Source: Corynebacterium epidermidicanis (GTDB lineage: Bacteria; Actinomycetota; Actinomycetes; Mycobacteriales; Mycobacteriaceae). From it: a stretch of DNA of 64,000 nucleotides. Below the pieces are notes generated by a model that searched no databases, was not told the DNA's origin, and saw only the letters and a list, made by a program, of their open reading frames with translations. The translations under genes were made by a program, and so were the position numbers. The stretch's first letter is position 1. Every line of letters begins with the position of its first letter. Of the stretch, positions 55,200 through 64,000 are shown in pieces. Where the stretch lies: assembly GCF_001021025.1 (NCBI RefSeq), contig NZ_CP011541.1, positions 248,001 through 312,000 on the forward strand, in the 5' to 3' direction.

Positions 55200-56722
55200 G
55201 ACCGATCCGCCAGCGTCGGCCGGATTGGGCGGGCGAGCTGGGTCATTTCGTTACGGCCACGAAGTTCGACAGATTTCATTACCGTCCAGCGGGCTTGTTC
55301 TGCTTCGTTGGCCGCCCGCAGGGTCGCCGCGTTGGAAAGGATACGACCGGGGGTGTCTTTCGCTAGTTCGGTGAGGCGCGCTGCGGTATTAACGGCGTCG
55401 CCGATGACGGTGTATTCGAAGCGGTCGTGGCCACCGATGTGGCCGGCGACGACATGGCCGGCGGCGACACCAATGCCGCAGGCGAGTTCCAGGTCTTTCA
55501 GCTCATTGCGCAGTTCTCGGGCCGCGGTGAGGGCGTGCCCGGCGGCGTCGGAAAGCGGCAGCGGTGCCCCGAAGATGGCCAGAGCGGCATCGCCTTGGAA
55601 CTTGTTGATCACGCCCTTGTTGCGGTGAACGACCTCGACGACATGCTCAAAGAACTCGTTGAGAGCTGCCACGACCTCTTCTGGCGTGTGGTTGACAGCG
55701 AAGGTGGTGGAGCCGATGACGTCGACAAATAGCACTGCTACGCTGCGATCCTCACCGCCCAGGGTAGGACGTTCCTCCAGCGCACGGCGGGCGACTTCGG
55801 TACCGACGTAACGGCCGAACAGGTCACGGACTCGCTGTCGTTCCTTTAGGCCGCGCATCATTTCATTGAATCCGGCCTGGAGCACGCCGATTTCGGAACC
55901 GTCGTAAATATCGACGGTGACGTCGGTTTCTCCGCGCCGCACGGAATTGATGGCTTCTTGAAGCTCGTGGATCGGGTCGACCACGCTCATAATGACAAGT
56001 GTTTGCGCGACGAATCCGGTCAGCAGCGAAACCGCACCCAGCGCCAAGATCGCTGGTAGGAGCTCATTGGCGTCGGCGGTGAAATAGCCCGAACGCTGCC
56101 CGATTACCAACAAACAGATGCCCAGCAGCGGGACGGCGGACGTGACCGCCCAGGTGGCGCGAAGTCGCTGGGTCACCGGGGGTTCGAGGGTGGAATCTTC
56201 GAAGCGCTGCGCTAGGGCAGCTGCCGCCACCGGGCGGACTAGTCGTTCGGCTGCGAGATAGGTCAGCAGGACCGACATCGAACCGCCGAGAATACTGACC
56301 AGGCACACCACCAAGCCAAGGCGACCGCTCACGGAGGCAGCTTGCGCCGTCGCGATAAACACACCGAAGATCCACACCACGATGCACAGCAACGACTGGT
56401 AAATCGGAATCCGCATGACCAGGTTGCGAACCATATTTGGGTCGTGCGTTTCCGGCTCATGCTGCCAGACGAGGACGGGGCGGAACAGCCAGAATGTCAC
56501 TATCGAGCTCAGTACTACCGCGATAATTAGGTAGGCAATTCCGATGAGGGGAAACTTCCCAGCCGTGCCACTGAGCAGCGACTTTTCGTCCATGGGGATG
56601 AGGAAATGGAAGAACAGCATCGTCGCCACGGCGCCAAGCACATTCGACACCGCGATGACGGCAGCGTAAAGCGGCCATGAGGTCTTCATGAGCCAAATTA
56701 CAATCTCCCCAAAACGCGTCAT
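55196..56722 (-). CDS. cyaB: Membrane-bound class III adenylate cyclase
   Basis: CyaB makes cAMP, the ligand of GlxR. The 508-residue protein has six hydrophobic segments in the first 300 residues and a HAMP domain (SVVDPIHELQEAINSVRRGETDVTVDI). The catalytic domain contains VAVLFVDVIGSTTF and INKFQGDAALAIFG (metal-binding Asp), and ACGIGVAAGHVVAGHIGGHDRFEYTVIGDAVNTAARL. It matches C. glutamicum CyaB and Rv3645 in architecture and context. The ATG at 56722 has TAAAGT seven bases upstream; an ATG nine codons further upstream overlaps the holB promoter. It is divergent from holB. Confidence 0.92.
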   Translation of the reverse strand: MTRFGEIVIWLMKTSWPLYAAVIAVSNVLGAVATMLFFHFLIPMDEKSLLSGTAGKFPLIGIAYLIIAVVLSSIVTFWLFRPVLVWQHEPETHDPNMVRNLVMRIPIYQSLLCIVVWIFGVFIATAQAASVSGRLGLVVCLVSILGGSMSVLLTYLAAERLVRPVAAAALAQRFEDSTLEPPVTQRLRATWAVTSAVPLLGICLLVIGQRSGYFTADANELLPAILALGAVSLLTGFVAQTLVIMSVVDPIHELQEAINSVRRGETDVTVDIYDGSEIGVLQAGFNEMMRGLKERQRVRDLFGRYVGTEVARRALEERPTLGGEDRSVAVLFVDVIGSTTFAVNHTPEEVVAALNEFFEHVVEVVHRNKGVINKFQGDAALAIFGAPLPLSDAAGHALTAARELRNELKDLELACGIGVAAGHVVAGHIGGHDRFEYTVIGDAVNTAARLTELAKDTPGRILSNAATLRAANEAEQARWTVMKSVELRGRNEMTQLARPIRPTLADRS

Positions 56723-56762
56723 GTTAATAACTTTATCGTCCCGAGACATTAGGGTGGGGTGG

Positions 56763-57977
56763 GTGAGCGAAAATTCTGTGTTTGCCCGGCTGGCAGGTGG
56801 CGCTGCTCTGAGCTCCTCGCTTATCGACGCCGCCCTGGCCGCCCGCCAGATCGCCGCAGGAACCGTGCCGGATTCCTCAGCGATGACGCACGCCTGGCTG
56901 TTTACCGGTCCTCCTGGTTCCGGCCGGTCCAATACCGCTGTGGCGTTCGCTGCAGCTCTCATGTGCACGGGCGAGATCCCTGGTTGTGGCGAGTGTCCGA
57001 ACTGTCGCGATGTGCTCGCGGGCAAGCACCCTGATTTGGTCCATATCGTTCCCAAAGAGCTGTCGATTTCCGTGGATCTGATGCGCGAACGGGTCGTCGC
57101 GACGTACCTCGATTTCCCTTCCATTGCTGATTGGCGAGTCATCATCATTGAGGATGCCGATCGGCTGAGCGAAGGCGCTGCTAACGCGCTGTTGAAGACA
57201 GTGGAAGAACCCTCACCACGCACTGTCATCATGCTGTGCGCGCCCTCGCTGGACCCGCATGACATTTCCGTCACCCTGCGCTCGCGTTGCCGCCACGTGT
57301 ATGTGCCGACGCCTTCCATTGCGGAAACCACCCGCATCCTGCTTGCCGACGGCGGTATCTCCGAAGAAACCGCCCAATTGGCAGCAGCGGCTACCTGGGG
57401 ACACATCGGCCGAGCCCGCCACTTGGCGCTTTCAGAAGAAGCGCAATCCCGACGCGCACAGGTGCTGCACCTAGCGGAGTTGGTTTACCACCGGGAGGCA
57501 GCCTTCCAAGAAGTCGGATCGCTGGTCACACGGGTGGAAAAAGAGACCCTTGCCGAGCTTGCCCCACTCGAAGATGAAGAAGTGGAAAAGGTTCGTAATT
57601 CTTTTGGGGCTGGTGTCAGGGGCAAAGGCACCGCGAAGATGACCAAGGGGATGGAATCCGAGCTCAAAGAACTGGAATCTAAGCACAAGAAGCGGCGAAC
57701 GCGCTCGCAGCGCGACGCTTTCGACCTCGCCCTGGTAGACCTCGCTGGATTGTACCGGGATGCGCTTTTGCTTAACGCAGGTGCTGATACCTCTCTCACG
57801 CACCCGGATTTCTCGGGACTCGCTCGTGATTTAGCGGATCGAAACTCCGCTGCAGCGCTTACTTCCTGCCTCGACGCCATCATGCAGTGTCGGCAATCCT
57901 TGGGCTACAACGTGCGTCCTGTGGTGGCGTTATCTGGGTTGGTTGGTCGCCTGCGCAAGGCCTGTCGAGTATCCTGA
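56763..57977 (+). CDS. holB: DNA polymerase III subunit delta'
   Basis: Part of the clamp loader. The 404-residue protein has HAWLFTGPPGSGRSNTAVAFA; the Walker A lysine is Arg, which is normal for the non-hydrolysing delta' subunit. The zinc motif CGECPNCRDVLAGKHPD, IIEDADRLSEGAANALLKTVEEP, and the SRC motif (TLRSRCRHV) follow. The C-terminal part has a charged, helical insertion (LAPLEDEEVEKVRNSFGAG). GTG 56763 has TAGGGT exactly seven bases upstream, so the mRNA is probably leaderless; earlier in-frame starts precede this promoter. Confidence 0.93.
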   Translation: MSENSVFARLAGGAALSSSLIDAALAARQIAAGTVPDSSAMTHAWLFTGPPGSGRSNTAVAFAAALMCTGEIPGCGECPNCRDVLAGKHPDLVHIVPKELSISVDLMRERVVATYLDFPSIADWRVIIIEDADRLSEGAANALLKTVEEPSPRTVIMLCAPSLDPHDISVTLRSRCRHVYVPTPSIAETTRILLADGGISEETAQLAAAATWGHIGRARHLALSEEAQSRRAQVLHLAELVYHREAAFQEVGSLVTRVEKETLAELAPLEDEEVEKVRNSFGAGVRGKGTAKMTKGMESELKELESKHKKRRTRSQRDAFDLALVDLAGLYRDALLLNAGADTSLTHPDFSGLARDLADRNSAAALTSCLDAIMQCRQSLGYNVRPVVALSGLVGRLRKACRVS

Positions 57978-58025
57978 CCAGCGATTTTATTCCTATCGCG
58001 TGCGTGTTGTAGAATAACTACTCGT

Positions 58026-58101
58026 GCCGCCTTAGCTCAGTCGGTAGAGCATTTCACTCGTAATGAAAAGGTCGCGAGTTCGATTCTCGCAGGCGGCTCC
58101 A
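58026..58101 (+). tRNA. tRNA-Thr (anticodon CGT)
   Basis: Complete cloverleaf: acceptor GCCGCCT/AGGCGGC, D arm GCTC..GAGC with AGTCGGTA, anticodon loop CTCGTAA (anticodon CGT), T arm CGCGAG-TTCGATT-CTCGC. The discriminator is T and the CCA end is encoded (58099-58101). Confidence 0.96.
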
Positions 58102-58130
58102 AATCCCCAAGGTCATCCTTGGGGATTTTT
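58101..58130 (+). terminator. Terminator of tRNA-Thr
   Basis: AAATCCCCAAGG and CCTTGGGGATTT form a 12-bp stem with a five- to six-base loop centred on TCAT, followed by TTTGG, immediately behind the tRNA. Confidence 0.9.
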
Positions 58131-58145
58131 GGTTTATGGGTTGTT

Positions 58146-58172
58146 GGCGGATTCTAGTGGTCGTGGAAACAC
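58146..58172 (+). repeat. Left inverted repeat of the IS30-family element
   Basis: Identical over 27 bases to the reverse complement of 59779-59805. Confidence 0.93.
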
Positions 58173-58194
58173 CTGATTGTTGTGAGGTGTTTTC

Positions 58195-59775
58195 ATGGGG
58201 TCGGTATGGGATCCTGATCCGGTTGTTGTTGACAGGTTTTCCAGCTTGGTACGAGCTGGTAGCTCGGTTCGCGCGGCAGCGCGTAGTACTGGGTTGCCTG
58301 ATAGCGTGGCGTATGCGTTGGCGCACCGGTTGGCGCTACCTGTTCGTTCACGGGTTACTACGTCGTCTAAACAATACGAGCAGATTGCTTCGTTGTGGCT
58401 TCGAGGCTGGGCGCCGATGGATATAGTCCGTCACTGCCAGCTGGGCAGCTCGGTTGTCTACCGAGTGGGCATCGATCTGGGGTTATGGACGCGTAATCCT
58501 CATGGGCGGCGTGCTGCGGCAACCTCGCGCCGGTGTGCTTATTTGCAGCTTCGAATTGGTGCGTTAGGGCGAAAAGATGCCGCTGATGCGTGTGGAATTC
58601 ATCTACGTGATGCGCGTGATATCGACAAAGGCGTCATCAAGGTGGGGCGGCAGCGTGTAGCGTTCATCCCGGATGGGCCGGATGCGGCCTTGTATAACAG
58701 GCTTATGCAGTTGCTTGACTATGTTGACGGCCGGCAGTCGTTGCCGATTGCTATCGTCCCCCAATCGCGTATTGATCAGCGGATTTCACCGCGTTATCTC
58801 TGTATTGAAGAACGTGAGCTTATTTTCGACTTGCATCGGCAAGGCTTCGGTGTGCGTGCCATCGCCCGGCGGTTAGGGCGCGCACCGTCAACGATCAGCA
58901 AAGAGCTACGCCGTAACCAGGATGATTTCGGCCTGTATTTACCCACCCATGCACAGCGCACATCAACGCTTCGCAGATTCCGGCCGAAAAAACGCAAGAT
59001 CGACCTCGTCCCAGGTTTATGGGAGACCATCTTTGCCATGCTGCGTGACAAGCTCTCTCCGGAACAGATCGCAGGGAGGTTGCGCAAAGACTATCCAGAC
59101 GATGACACTATGCACGTGTGTGCTGAAACTATCTACCAAGCATTGTTCTTCCAGGCTAAAGGCGAGTTAAAGAAAGAAATCGCAGCATGCCTGCGACAAG
59201 GGCGCACAGTGCGTAAACCTCGCGGGCAGCGTATCCCTCGGCGGCGATTTGTTGACCCTATGGTCATGATTTCCGATCGGCCAGCCGACGTAGAAGATCG
59301 AGCTGTCCCAGGGCATTGGGAAGGTGACCTCATCTTAGGTAAAGGAAACACATCAGCTATCGGCACCCTCGTGGAAAGATCCACCAGGTATGTCATGCTA
59401 TTGCACCTACCCGATGGACATGACGCCGTAGCAGTAAGAAACGCACTGGTTACAGCGATCAATGGGCTACCTGAGCATCTCAAAGGCTCGTTAACCTGGG
59501 ATCAAGGAAGTGAAATGGCAGGACATAAATCGTTTACCATCGCCACAGATTGCCCAGTGTATTTCTGTGACCCAGCCTCACCCTGGCAACGCGGCAGCAA
59601 CGAAAACACCAACGGGCTCCTACGCCAGTACTTCCCTAAAGGCACAGACTTAAGCGTCCACACCGCCGAAGACCTGGAATTCGTTGCCATGCAGCTCAAC
59701 AGACGACCACGAAAAACACTCAACTTCGATACCCCCGCAGAACGCATGGCACAATTGCTAGACAAAGAAACCTAG
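58195..59775 (+). CDS. IS30-family transposase
   Basis: The 526-residue protein has an N-terminal helix-turn-helix part and a second one of IS30 type (FDLHRQGFGVRAIARRLGRAPSTISKELRRN). The DDE catalytic core follows: GHWEGDLILG (first Asp), LTWDQGSEMAGH (second Asp) and RGSNENTNGLLRQYFPKGTDL (Glu). IS30 transposases are usually 340-400 residues, so this one has an N-terminal extension of about 150, as some actinobacterial members do. GAGGTG lies just before the ATG. No frameshift is seen; the gene is probably active. Confidence 0.93.
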   Translation: MGSVWDPDPVVVDRFSSLVRAGSSVRAAARSTGLPDSVAYALAHRLALPVRSRVTTSSKQYEQIASLWLRGWAPMDIVRHCQLGSSVVYRVGIDLGLWTRNPHGRRAAATSRRCAYLQLRIGALGRKDAADACGIHLRDARDIDKGVIKVGRQRVAFIPDGPDAALYNRLMQLLDYVDGRQSLPIAIVPQSRIDQRISPRYLCIEERELIFDLHRQGFGVRAIARRLGRAPSTISKELRRNQDDFGLYLPTHAQRTSTLRRFRPKKRKIDLVPGLWETIFAMLRDKLSPEQIAGRLRKDYPDDDTMHVCAETIYQALFFQAKGELKKEIAACLRQGRTVRKPRGQRIPRRRFVDPMVMISDRPADVEDRAVPGHWEGDLILGKGNTSAIGTLVERSTRYVMLLHLPDGHDAVAVRNALVTAINGLPEHLKGSLTWDQGSEMAGHKSFTIATDCPVYFCDPASPWQRGSNENTNGLLRQYFPKGTDLSVHTAEDLEFVAMQLNRRPRKTLNFDTPAERMAQLLDKET

Positions 59776-59778
59776 ACC

Positions 59779-59805
59779 GTGTTTCCACGACCACTAGAAT
59801 CCGCC
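59779..59805 (-). repeat. Right inverted repeat of the IS30-family element
   Basis: Reverse complement identical over 27 bases to 58146-58172; begins 3 bases after the transposase stop codon. Confidence 0.93.
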
Positions 59806-59868
59806 GTTTTTCGCCCCAGTCGCCCTGGCGACGCTGCAGCTCCCAGGCACCCTAGCCGCTGCCTGGCT

Positions 59869-59936
59869 CAAACTTGACCACACCGTATGTCCGAAAATCC
59901 GTGCCCCGAGTGCGCTATGGTGTGGTGAAGTTTCAG
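59869..59936. repeat. Imperfect inverted pair of the AAACTTCACCACAC motif
   Basis: CAAACTTGACCACACCGTAT (59869-59888) faces CTATGGTGTGGTGAAGTTTC (59915-59934). The arms pair over about 19 bases with two or three mismatches around a 26-base loop. The same motif occurs at 2894, 28773 and 29094. Confidence 0.75.
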
Positions 59937-59990
59937 GGCGCTCGCAAGTAAACCGGGGCGCGGACCGCTCGTGCCATAAGATGTCTGTTC

Positions 59991-60674
59991 ATGGAGTCGT
60001 CGACAAGCCCGCTTGCTAGGGCAACTAAGCGCGCAGGCGTGGTGTGGGTCGGGGTTTTCGTGCTGGGTATTGGCCTGGGCGTTATGGTGCCCACCCAGGG
60101 TTTTCCCTGGTGGCTGGCCCCGATTATTTCCATGGTGATTTTTGCGGGCTCGAGTGAGTTTATGCTGCTTGGGCTGCTGGTGGCGTCAGCTTCCTTAGGG
60201 ACGATCGCCCTGACCACATTCCTCATCAATTTTCGTCATCTTTTCTACGGCCTGACTTATCCGCTGGAGAAGTTTCGCCACCCCGGCACAAAGCTCTACA
60301 TCATCTACGCGATGATCGACGAGGCGTTCGCGCTGGTCTCGACCACTCCGCCGGAGGAGCGGGAACCGCGGGAGATGTTTTGGATCCACCTGGGGATGCA
60401 TATCGCGTGGGTGGCAGGGTCGGTGACCGGGGCGGTCGCCGGCGCGAATTTGCTGGCCGGGGTGCAGGGCCTCGATTTTGTACTAGTTGCGTTGTTTGTG
60501 GTGCTTGCTATTGATTCCTGGCGCATGTGTCGTGACGCCATGACCGTAGGGCTCGCCGTCGCTGCCGGACTCATTGGCTTATCGACGGGCCATGGCAACA
60601 TGATGCTCGTCGGTATGAGTCTATTGTTGGTTGCTTTGGTAATCCGGCACAGGATGGAGGCTCGTCATGGCTAA
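59991..60674 (+). CDS. brnF: Branched-chain amino acid / methionine exporter, large subunit (AzlC family)
   Basis: The 227-residue protein has about seven membrane helices and the AzlC signature FAGSSEFMLLGLLVASASLGTIALTTFLINFRHLFYGLT. Together with BrnE it exports isoleucine, leucine, valine and methionine in C. glutamicum. TAAGAT lies eight bases before the ATG. The last codons overlap brnE by eight bases. C. glutamicum brnFE is driven by a divergent Lrp gene; none is found next to it here, where the IS element and a motif region occupy the upstream side. Confidence 0.9.
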   Translation: MESSTSPLARATKRAGVVWVGVFVLGIGLGVMVPTQGFPWWLAPIISMVIFAGSSEFMLLGLLVASASLGTIALTTFLINFRHLFYGLTYPLEKFRHPGTKLYIIYAMIDEAFALVSTTPPEEREPREMFWIHLGMHIAWVAGSVTGAVAGANLLAGVQGLDFVLVALFVVLAIDSWRMCRDAMTVGLAVAAGLIGLSTGHGNMMLVGMSLLLVALVIRHRMEARHG

Positions 60675-60987
60675 TTCAGCTTATGTTTTTGCGGCGATTG
60701 GCCTGGCCGGCTTGGTAACGTTCCTGCTGCGTCTGGCCCCTTTTGTGATTAAGCAACGGCTGTACGGCTCGGCATTCATGGAGGATCTGGGCCGTTGGAT
60801 GCCGCTTGGCGGGATGGTGATCTTGGCGATGTATGTCACCACCGGGGTGGACTGGAAGAATGCGCATGACGCGCGGGCTTATGGGGCGGGGCTCACGGTG
60901 ACCGTTGTTCTGCACCTGTGGCGGAAGAATATGATCCTGTCGATCGTGGCGGGGACCGCGGTGTGTGCGATTCTCGCGAGTTGGTGA
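60667..60987 (+). CDS. brnE: Branched-chain amino acid / methionine exporter, small subunit (AzlD family)
   Basis: The 106-residue protein has four hydrophobic segments and the AzlD pattern VTFLLRLAPFVIKQRLYGSAFMEDLGRWMPLGGMVILAMY. The length equals that of C. glutamicum BrnE (about 108). The start lies in the end of brnF with GGAGG about eight bases ahead, so the two are coupled. Confidence 0.9.
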   Translation: MANSAYVFAAIGLAGLVTFLLRLAPFVIKQRLYGSAFMEDLGRWMPLGGMVILAMYVTTGVDWKNAHDARAYGAGLTVTVVLHLWRKNMILSIVAGTAVCAILASW

Positions 60988-61053
60988 GCGCCGACCAAGG
61001 TTGGCAAAATTTGCGGAAATGTGCCAGCCTGCGAAGTTAATCACCGTTAACTG

Positions 61054-61082
61054 TAAACTTTGCAAATGTGATTGCAGACACA
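61054..61082. promoter_or_regulatory. RamB box and GlxR-like box in front of ald
   Basis: TAAACTTTGCAAA (61054-61066) matches the RamB consensus (A/G)AACTTTGCAAA. The adjoining TGTGATTGCAGACACA (61067-61082) fits nine of ten arm positions of the GlxR consensus TGTGANNTANNTCACA. C. glutamicum ald is known to be controlled by RamA/RamB and GlxR, which fits. The two sites touch, so binding may compete. Confidence 0.6.
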
Positions 61083-61140
61083 AAATCGCCCCGCTAGGCT
61101 GCTGATAACTCGTAAGAAATTCAGCAAAGGAGCATCCACA

Positions 61141-62661
<1,521 letters not shown>

Positions 62662-62684
62662 ACCCAAGCTCTCGCAGATCATGG

Positions 62685-62714
62685 TGCCGGCCAGCGCAGA
62701 CGCGCTGACCGGCA
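62685..62714 (+). terminator. Terminator of ald
   Basis: TGCCGGCCAGCGC and GCGCTGACCGGCA pair over 13 positions with one mismatch around AGAC, followed by TTTCTGCGTTTT. It begins 24 bases after the stop. Confidence 0.8.
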
Positions 62715-62740
62715 TTTCTGCGTTTTAGCACGACAATTCA

Positions 62741-63880
62741 CTAGGAGCTACCCTGCCGGGCCCGAGCCAGCTGGCCGAGGTTTTCATAAAACTCAGGCGA
62801 ATCCAGATAACTACTGTGCCCGCCTACGGCAGGCCAGACTTGAGCGCCAAACCCGTCACTTGCCGGATCAGGACCATGGACTCCACCCAATGCTCCGACC
62901 GTGAGCCCGATAGGGTCATGCGGAGAGGTGGTACTCACCACCCGTGGATGATCTGTCCGGAGATCCAATTCGCTCGAATGCGAAACCCCAACTCCCGGGC
63001 TACCAGCGAAAACGACCGCGTCCGCAACGAGACCTGACTTAGCGGCCAATCCGGTGACCAGCGAACCATAGGAATGGCCAAGCACAATGAGTTCCGGCTC
63101 GTTTCCCTTCCGAGCCGCCCGGTTCGCTAGTGCCGCCTGAAACGCCGCCAGCCGCTGTGCTCCCAGTTGTGCGGGCGCCTTGGACAGCGCTGCCGGAACT
63201 GAGGAAGGCGCTGGGTAATCGATCCACAGGACAGCTGCACCGGTGGCAGCTGCGGCGCGCCGGGCTCGCGCGGCATAGGTATCCCAACTGTCCGGGTCAG
63301 CCGAGCCCACCCCGGGAACAATGGTGGCTACTGCGGGAGCTGTTTCGATGTCGCCAAAAGCTAGTACGATGCCGTCCCGGGTCGGTAAAAGTGTGGCGTC
63401 GGGGAAGCGCTCGTCGAGAAGCGATGTAGCTGCCAGTTCTGCATGAATTTCAGCAAGCGGGGTCAGTGGAAAGTCTTCCAGCCCGTGTCCCTCGGCCACA
63501 GATAGACCACACAGCGCCCGGATTTCCTGGGCGCAAGCAGCATCGAGGTCCGCGCTGAACTGTTCCAACTCGAGGAAGAGCTTCCCCAGGAGCGATGAGT
63601 CTTGGGTGGCTTCGTCAAGACGACGCACAAGCCGGTCGAGGTCGGATTCAACGTACGCCATCGTGTGACCCGTGCGGTCCAACACAGATGCGACAGCGCG
63701 CATATGCACGACAACCTGCGTCTGTTCCCGCCTAAGCTGCGCTTCTCGACGTCGCGCTGCGTCGATTGCGTCACCGGAGTTCGCACCAAAGTCGGTTGAA
63801 TGCAACACGTCCTGGTGCTGGGTCGCGGTCTGATTGAGGATGCGGGCGGCGTCGAAAAGCTCGGCGGAGCGTAGCTTCAT
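62741..63880 (-). CDS. Alpha/beta hydrolase of the DUF1023 family
   Basis: The 379-residue protein begins with a helical, WXG100-like stretch (RREAQLRREQTQVVVHMRAVASVL) up to about residue 150. A DUF1023-type alpha/beta hydrolase domain follows: VATIVPGVGSADPDSW, AAVLWIDYPAPSSVP, and the nucleophile elbow LIVLGHSYGSLVTGLA with catalytic Ser. An Asp lies in STTSPHDPIG and the final His in AVGGHSSYLDSPEFY. Members are frequent in actinobacteria, often paired with a small helical protein; the substrate is unknown. Its ATG overlaps the stop of the upstream gene (ATGA). Confidence 0.85.
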   Translation of the reverse strand: MKLRSAELFDAARILNQTATQHQDVLHSTDFGANSGDAIDAARRREAQLRREQTQVVVHMRAVASVLDRTGHTMAYVESDLDRLVRRLDEATQDSSLLGKLFLELEQFSADLDAACAQEIRALCGLSVAEGHGLEDFPLTPLAEIHAELAATSLLDERFPDATLLPTRDGIVLAFGDIETAPAVATIVPGVGSADPDSWDTYAARARRAAAATGAAVLWIDYPAPSSVPAALSKAPAQLGAQRLAAFQAALANRAARKGNEPELIVLGHSYGSLVTGLAAKSGLVADAVVFAGSPGVGVSHSSELDLRTDHPRVVSTTSPHDPIGLTVGALGGVHGPDPASDGFGAQVWPAVGGHSSYLDSPEFYENLGQLARARQGSS

Positions 63881-64000
63881 TGCAGTCGCCCGAAGATGGA
63901 TGCGTCGAGGTGGCGTGCGAATCTGATGAATTCGGCAAGTTCGTCGAAGAGGGTGCGGCGTTGGTGGTTGAAAGTGTCAGTGTTGTAGCGCCATAGAGAG
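63877..64000 (-). CDS. Partial small helical protein upstream of the DUF1023 gene
   Basis: The 3' end of a minus-strand frame enters from the right edge. It encodes about 40 residues, among them NHQRRTLFDELAEFIRFARH, and ends ASIFGRLQ with a TGA that overlaps the next ATG. It is predicted helical and charged. The overlap implies translational coupling with the hydrolase. The family cannot be told from this piece. Confidence 0.65.
   Translation of the reverse strand, partial: SLWRYNTDTFNHQRRTLFDELAEFIRFARHLDASIFGRLQ

Larger units (their letters stand above)
58146..59805 (+). mobile_element. IS30-family insertion sequence, 1660 bp, apparently intact
   Basis: The ends are perfect 27-bp inverted repeats (58146-58172 and 59779-59805), beginning GGCGGATTCTAGTGGTCG. 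The 3-bp sequence GTT flanks both sides (58143-58145 and 59806-59808), matching the short target duplication of the family. One transposase gene fills the element. It sits 15 bases behind the tRNA-Thr terminator, so it has not disturbed a gene. Confidence 0.93.

Noticed and set aside
57207..57406. Upstream extension of cyaB as a 736-codon frame reaching 57406
   Set aside because: The first 228 codons run opposite to holB and are its mirror frame. The real start at 56722 has a promoter seven bases away and the family N terminus.

Overview
The window is a piece of a Corynebacterium chromosome. The strongest reasons are the order leuA (divergent) - lysC - asd - small membrane protein - sigC - katA, a GlxR-type cAMP regulator, a WhcA/WhiB4 protein next to a class A penicillin-binding protein, an Ald and BrnFE of corynebacterial type, and the actinobacterial 'Tad / helicase / cspA / topA / adenylate cyclase / holB' block that runs in the same order as Rv3661 to Rv3644c of Mycobacterium tuberculosis. 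Many genes have a TANNNT -10 box exactly 7 bases before the start codon, as expected for leaderless mRNAs. The species cannot be named from the sequence.

Layout. 1-9.3 kb: the 5' end of leuA (minus) with a leucine-rich leader peptide, a PIG-V-like membrane mannosyltransferase, a 93-bp tandem repeat, a DMT-type transporter, then the aspartate pathway pair lysC-asd, a secreted/anchored protein, ECF sigma factor sigC, catalase and Ohr. 9.6-20.8 kb: one 11-kb gene for a 3718-residue surface protein with about 21 SdrD-type B repeats and a C-terminal LASTG sorting signal. 21-26.7 kb: a six-gene Mrp (Mnh) cation/proton antiporter operon on the minus strand. 26.9-33.2 kb: a heptad-repeat membrane protein, a small conserved-looking ORF, a palindromic repeat element, tRNA-Pro(CGG), a metallophosphoesterase, a YqeY-like protein and the penicillin-binding protein. 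33.3-41.6 kb: whcA, small protein, RidA, MBL hydrolase, glxR, a 45-residue membrane peptide, nth, TlpA-like thioredoxin, Nudix, MarP-like protease, a degenerate alpha/beta hydrolase, a holin-X-like protein. 41.6-50 kb: HAD phosphatase, the 6C small RNA, then ssd-tadA-tadB-tadC-flp-tadE-tadE-like pilus genes, a DEAD-box helicase and cspA. 50-58 kb: second copy of the palindromic element, topA, a DUF5692 membrane gene and a TetR gene that both look cut at their 5' ends, adenylate cyclase, holB, tRNA-Thr(CGT). 58.1-59.8 kb: an IS30-family element with perfect 27-bp ends. 60-64 kb: brnFE, aldehyde dehydrogenase, a DUF1023 alpha/beta hydrolase and the end of one more gene.

How parts fit together. 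CyaB (55.2-56.7 kb) would make the cAMP sensed by GlxR (35.2-35.9 kb), and GlxR/RamB-like boxes lie in front of ald. SigC, KatA, Ohr and WhcA form a respiration/oxidative-stress group. The Tad genes encode a small Flp-pilus machine, and the giant adhesin would be attached by a sortase encoded elsewhere.

I did not find a wholly new multi-gene system. The least explained items are the approx. 193-bp palindromic element present twice, the AAACTTCACCACAC end-like motif found at five sites, the head-to-head truncation of DUF5692 and TetR, and the giant SdrD protein.
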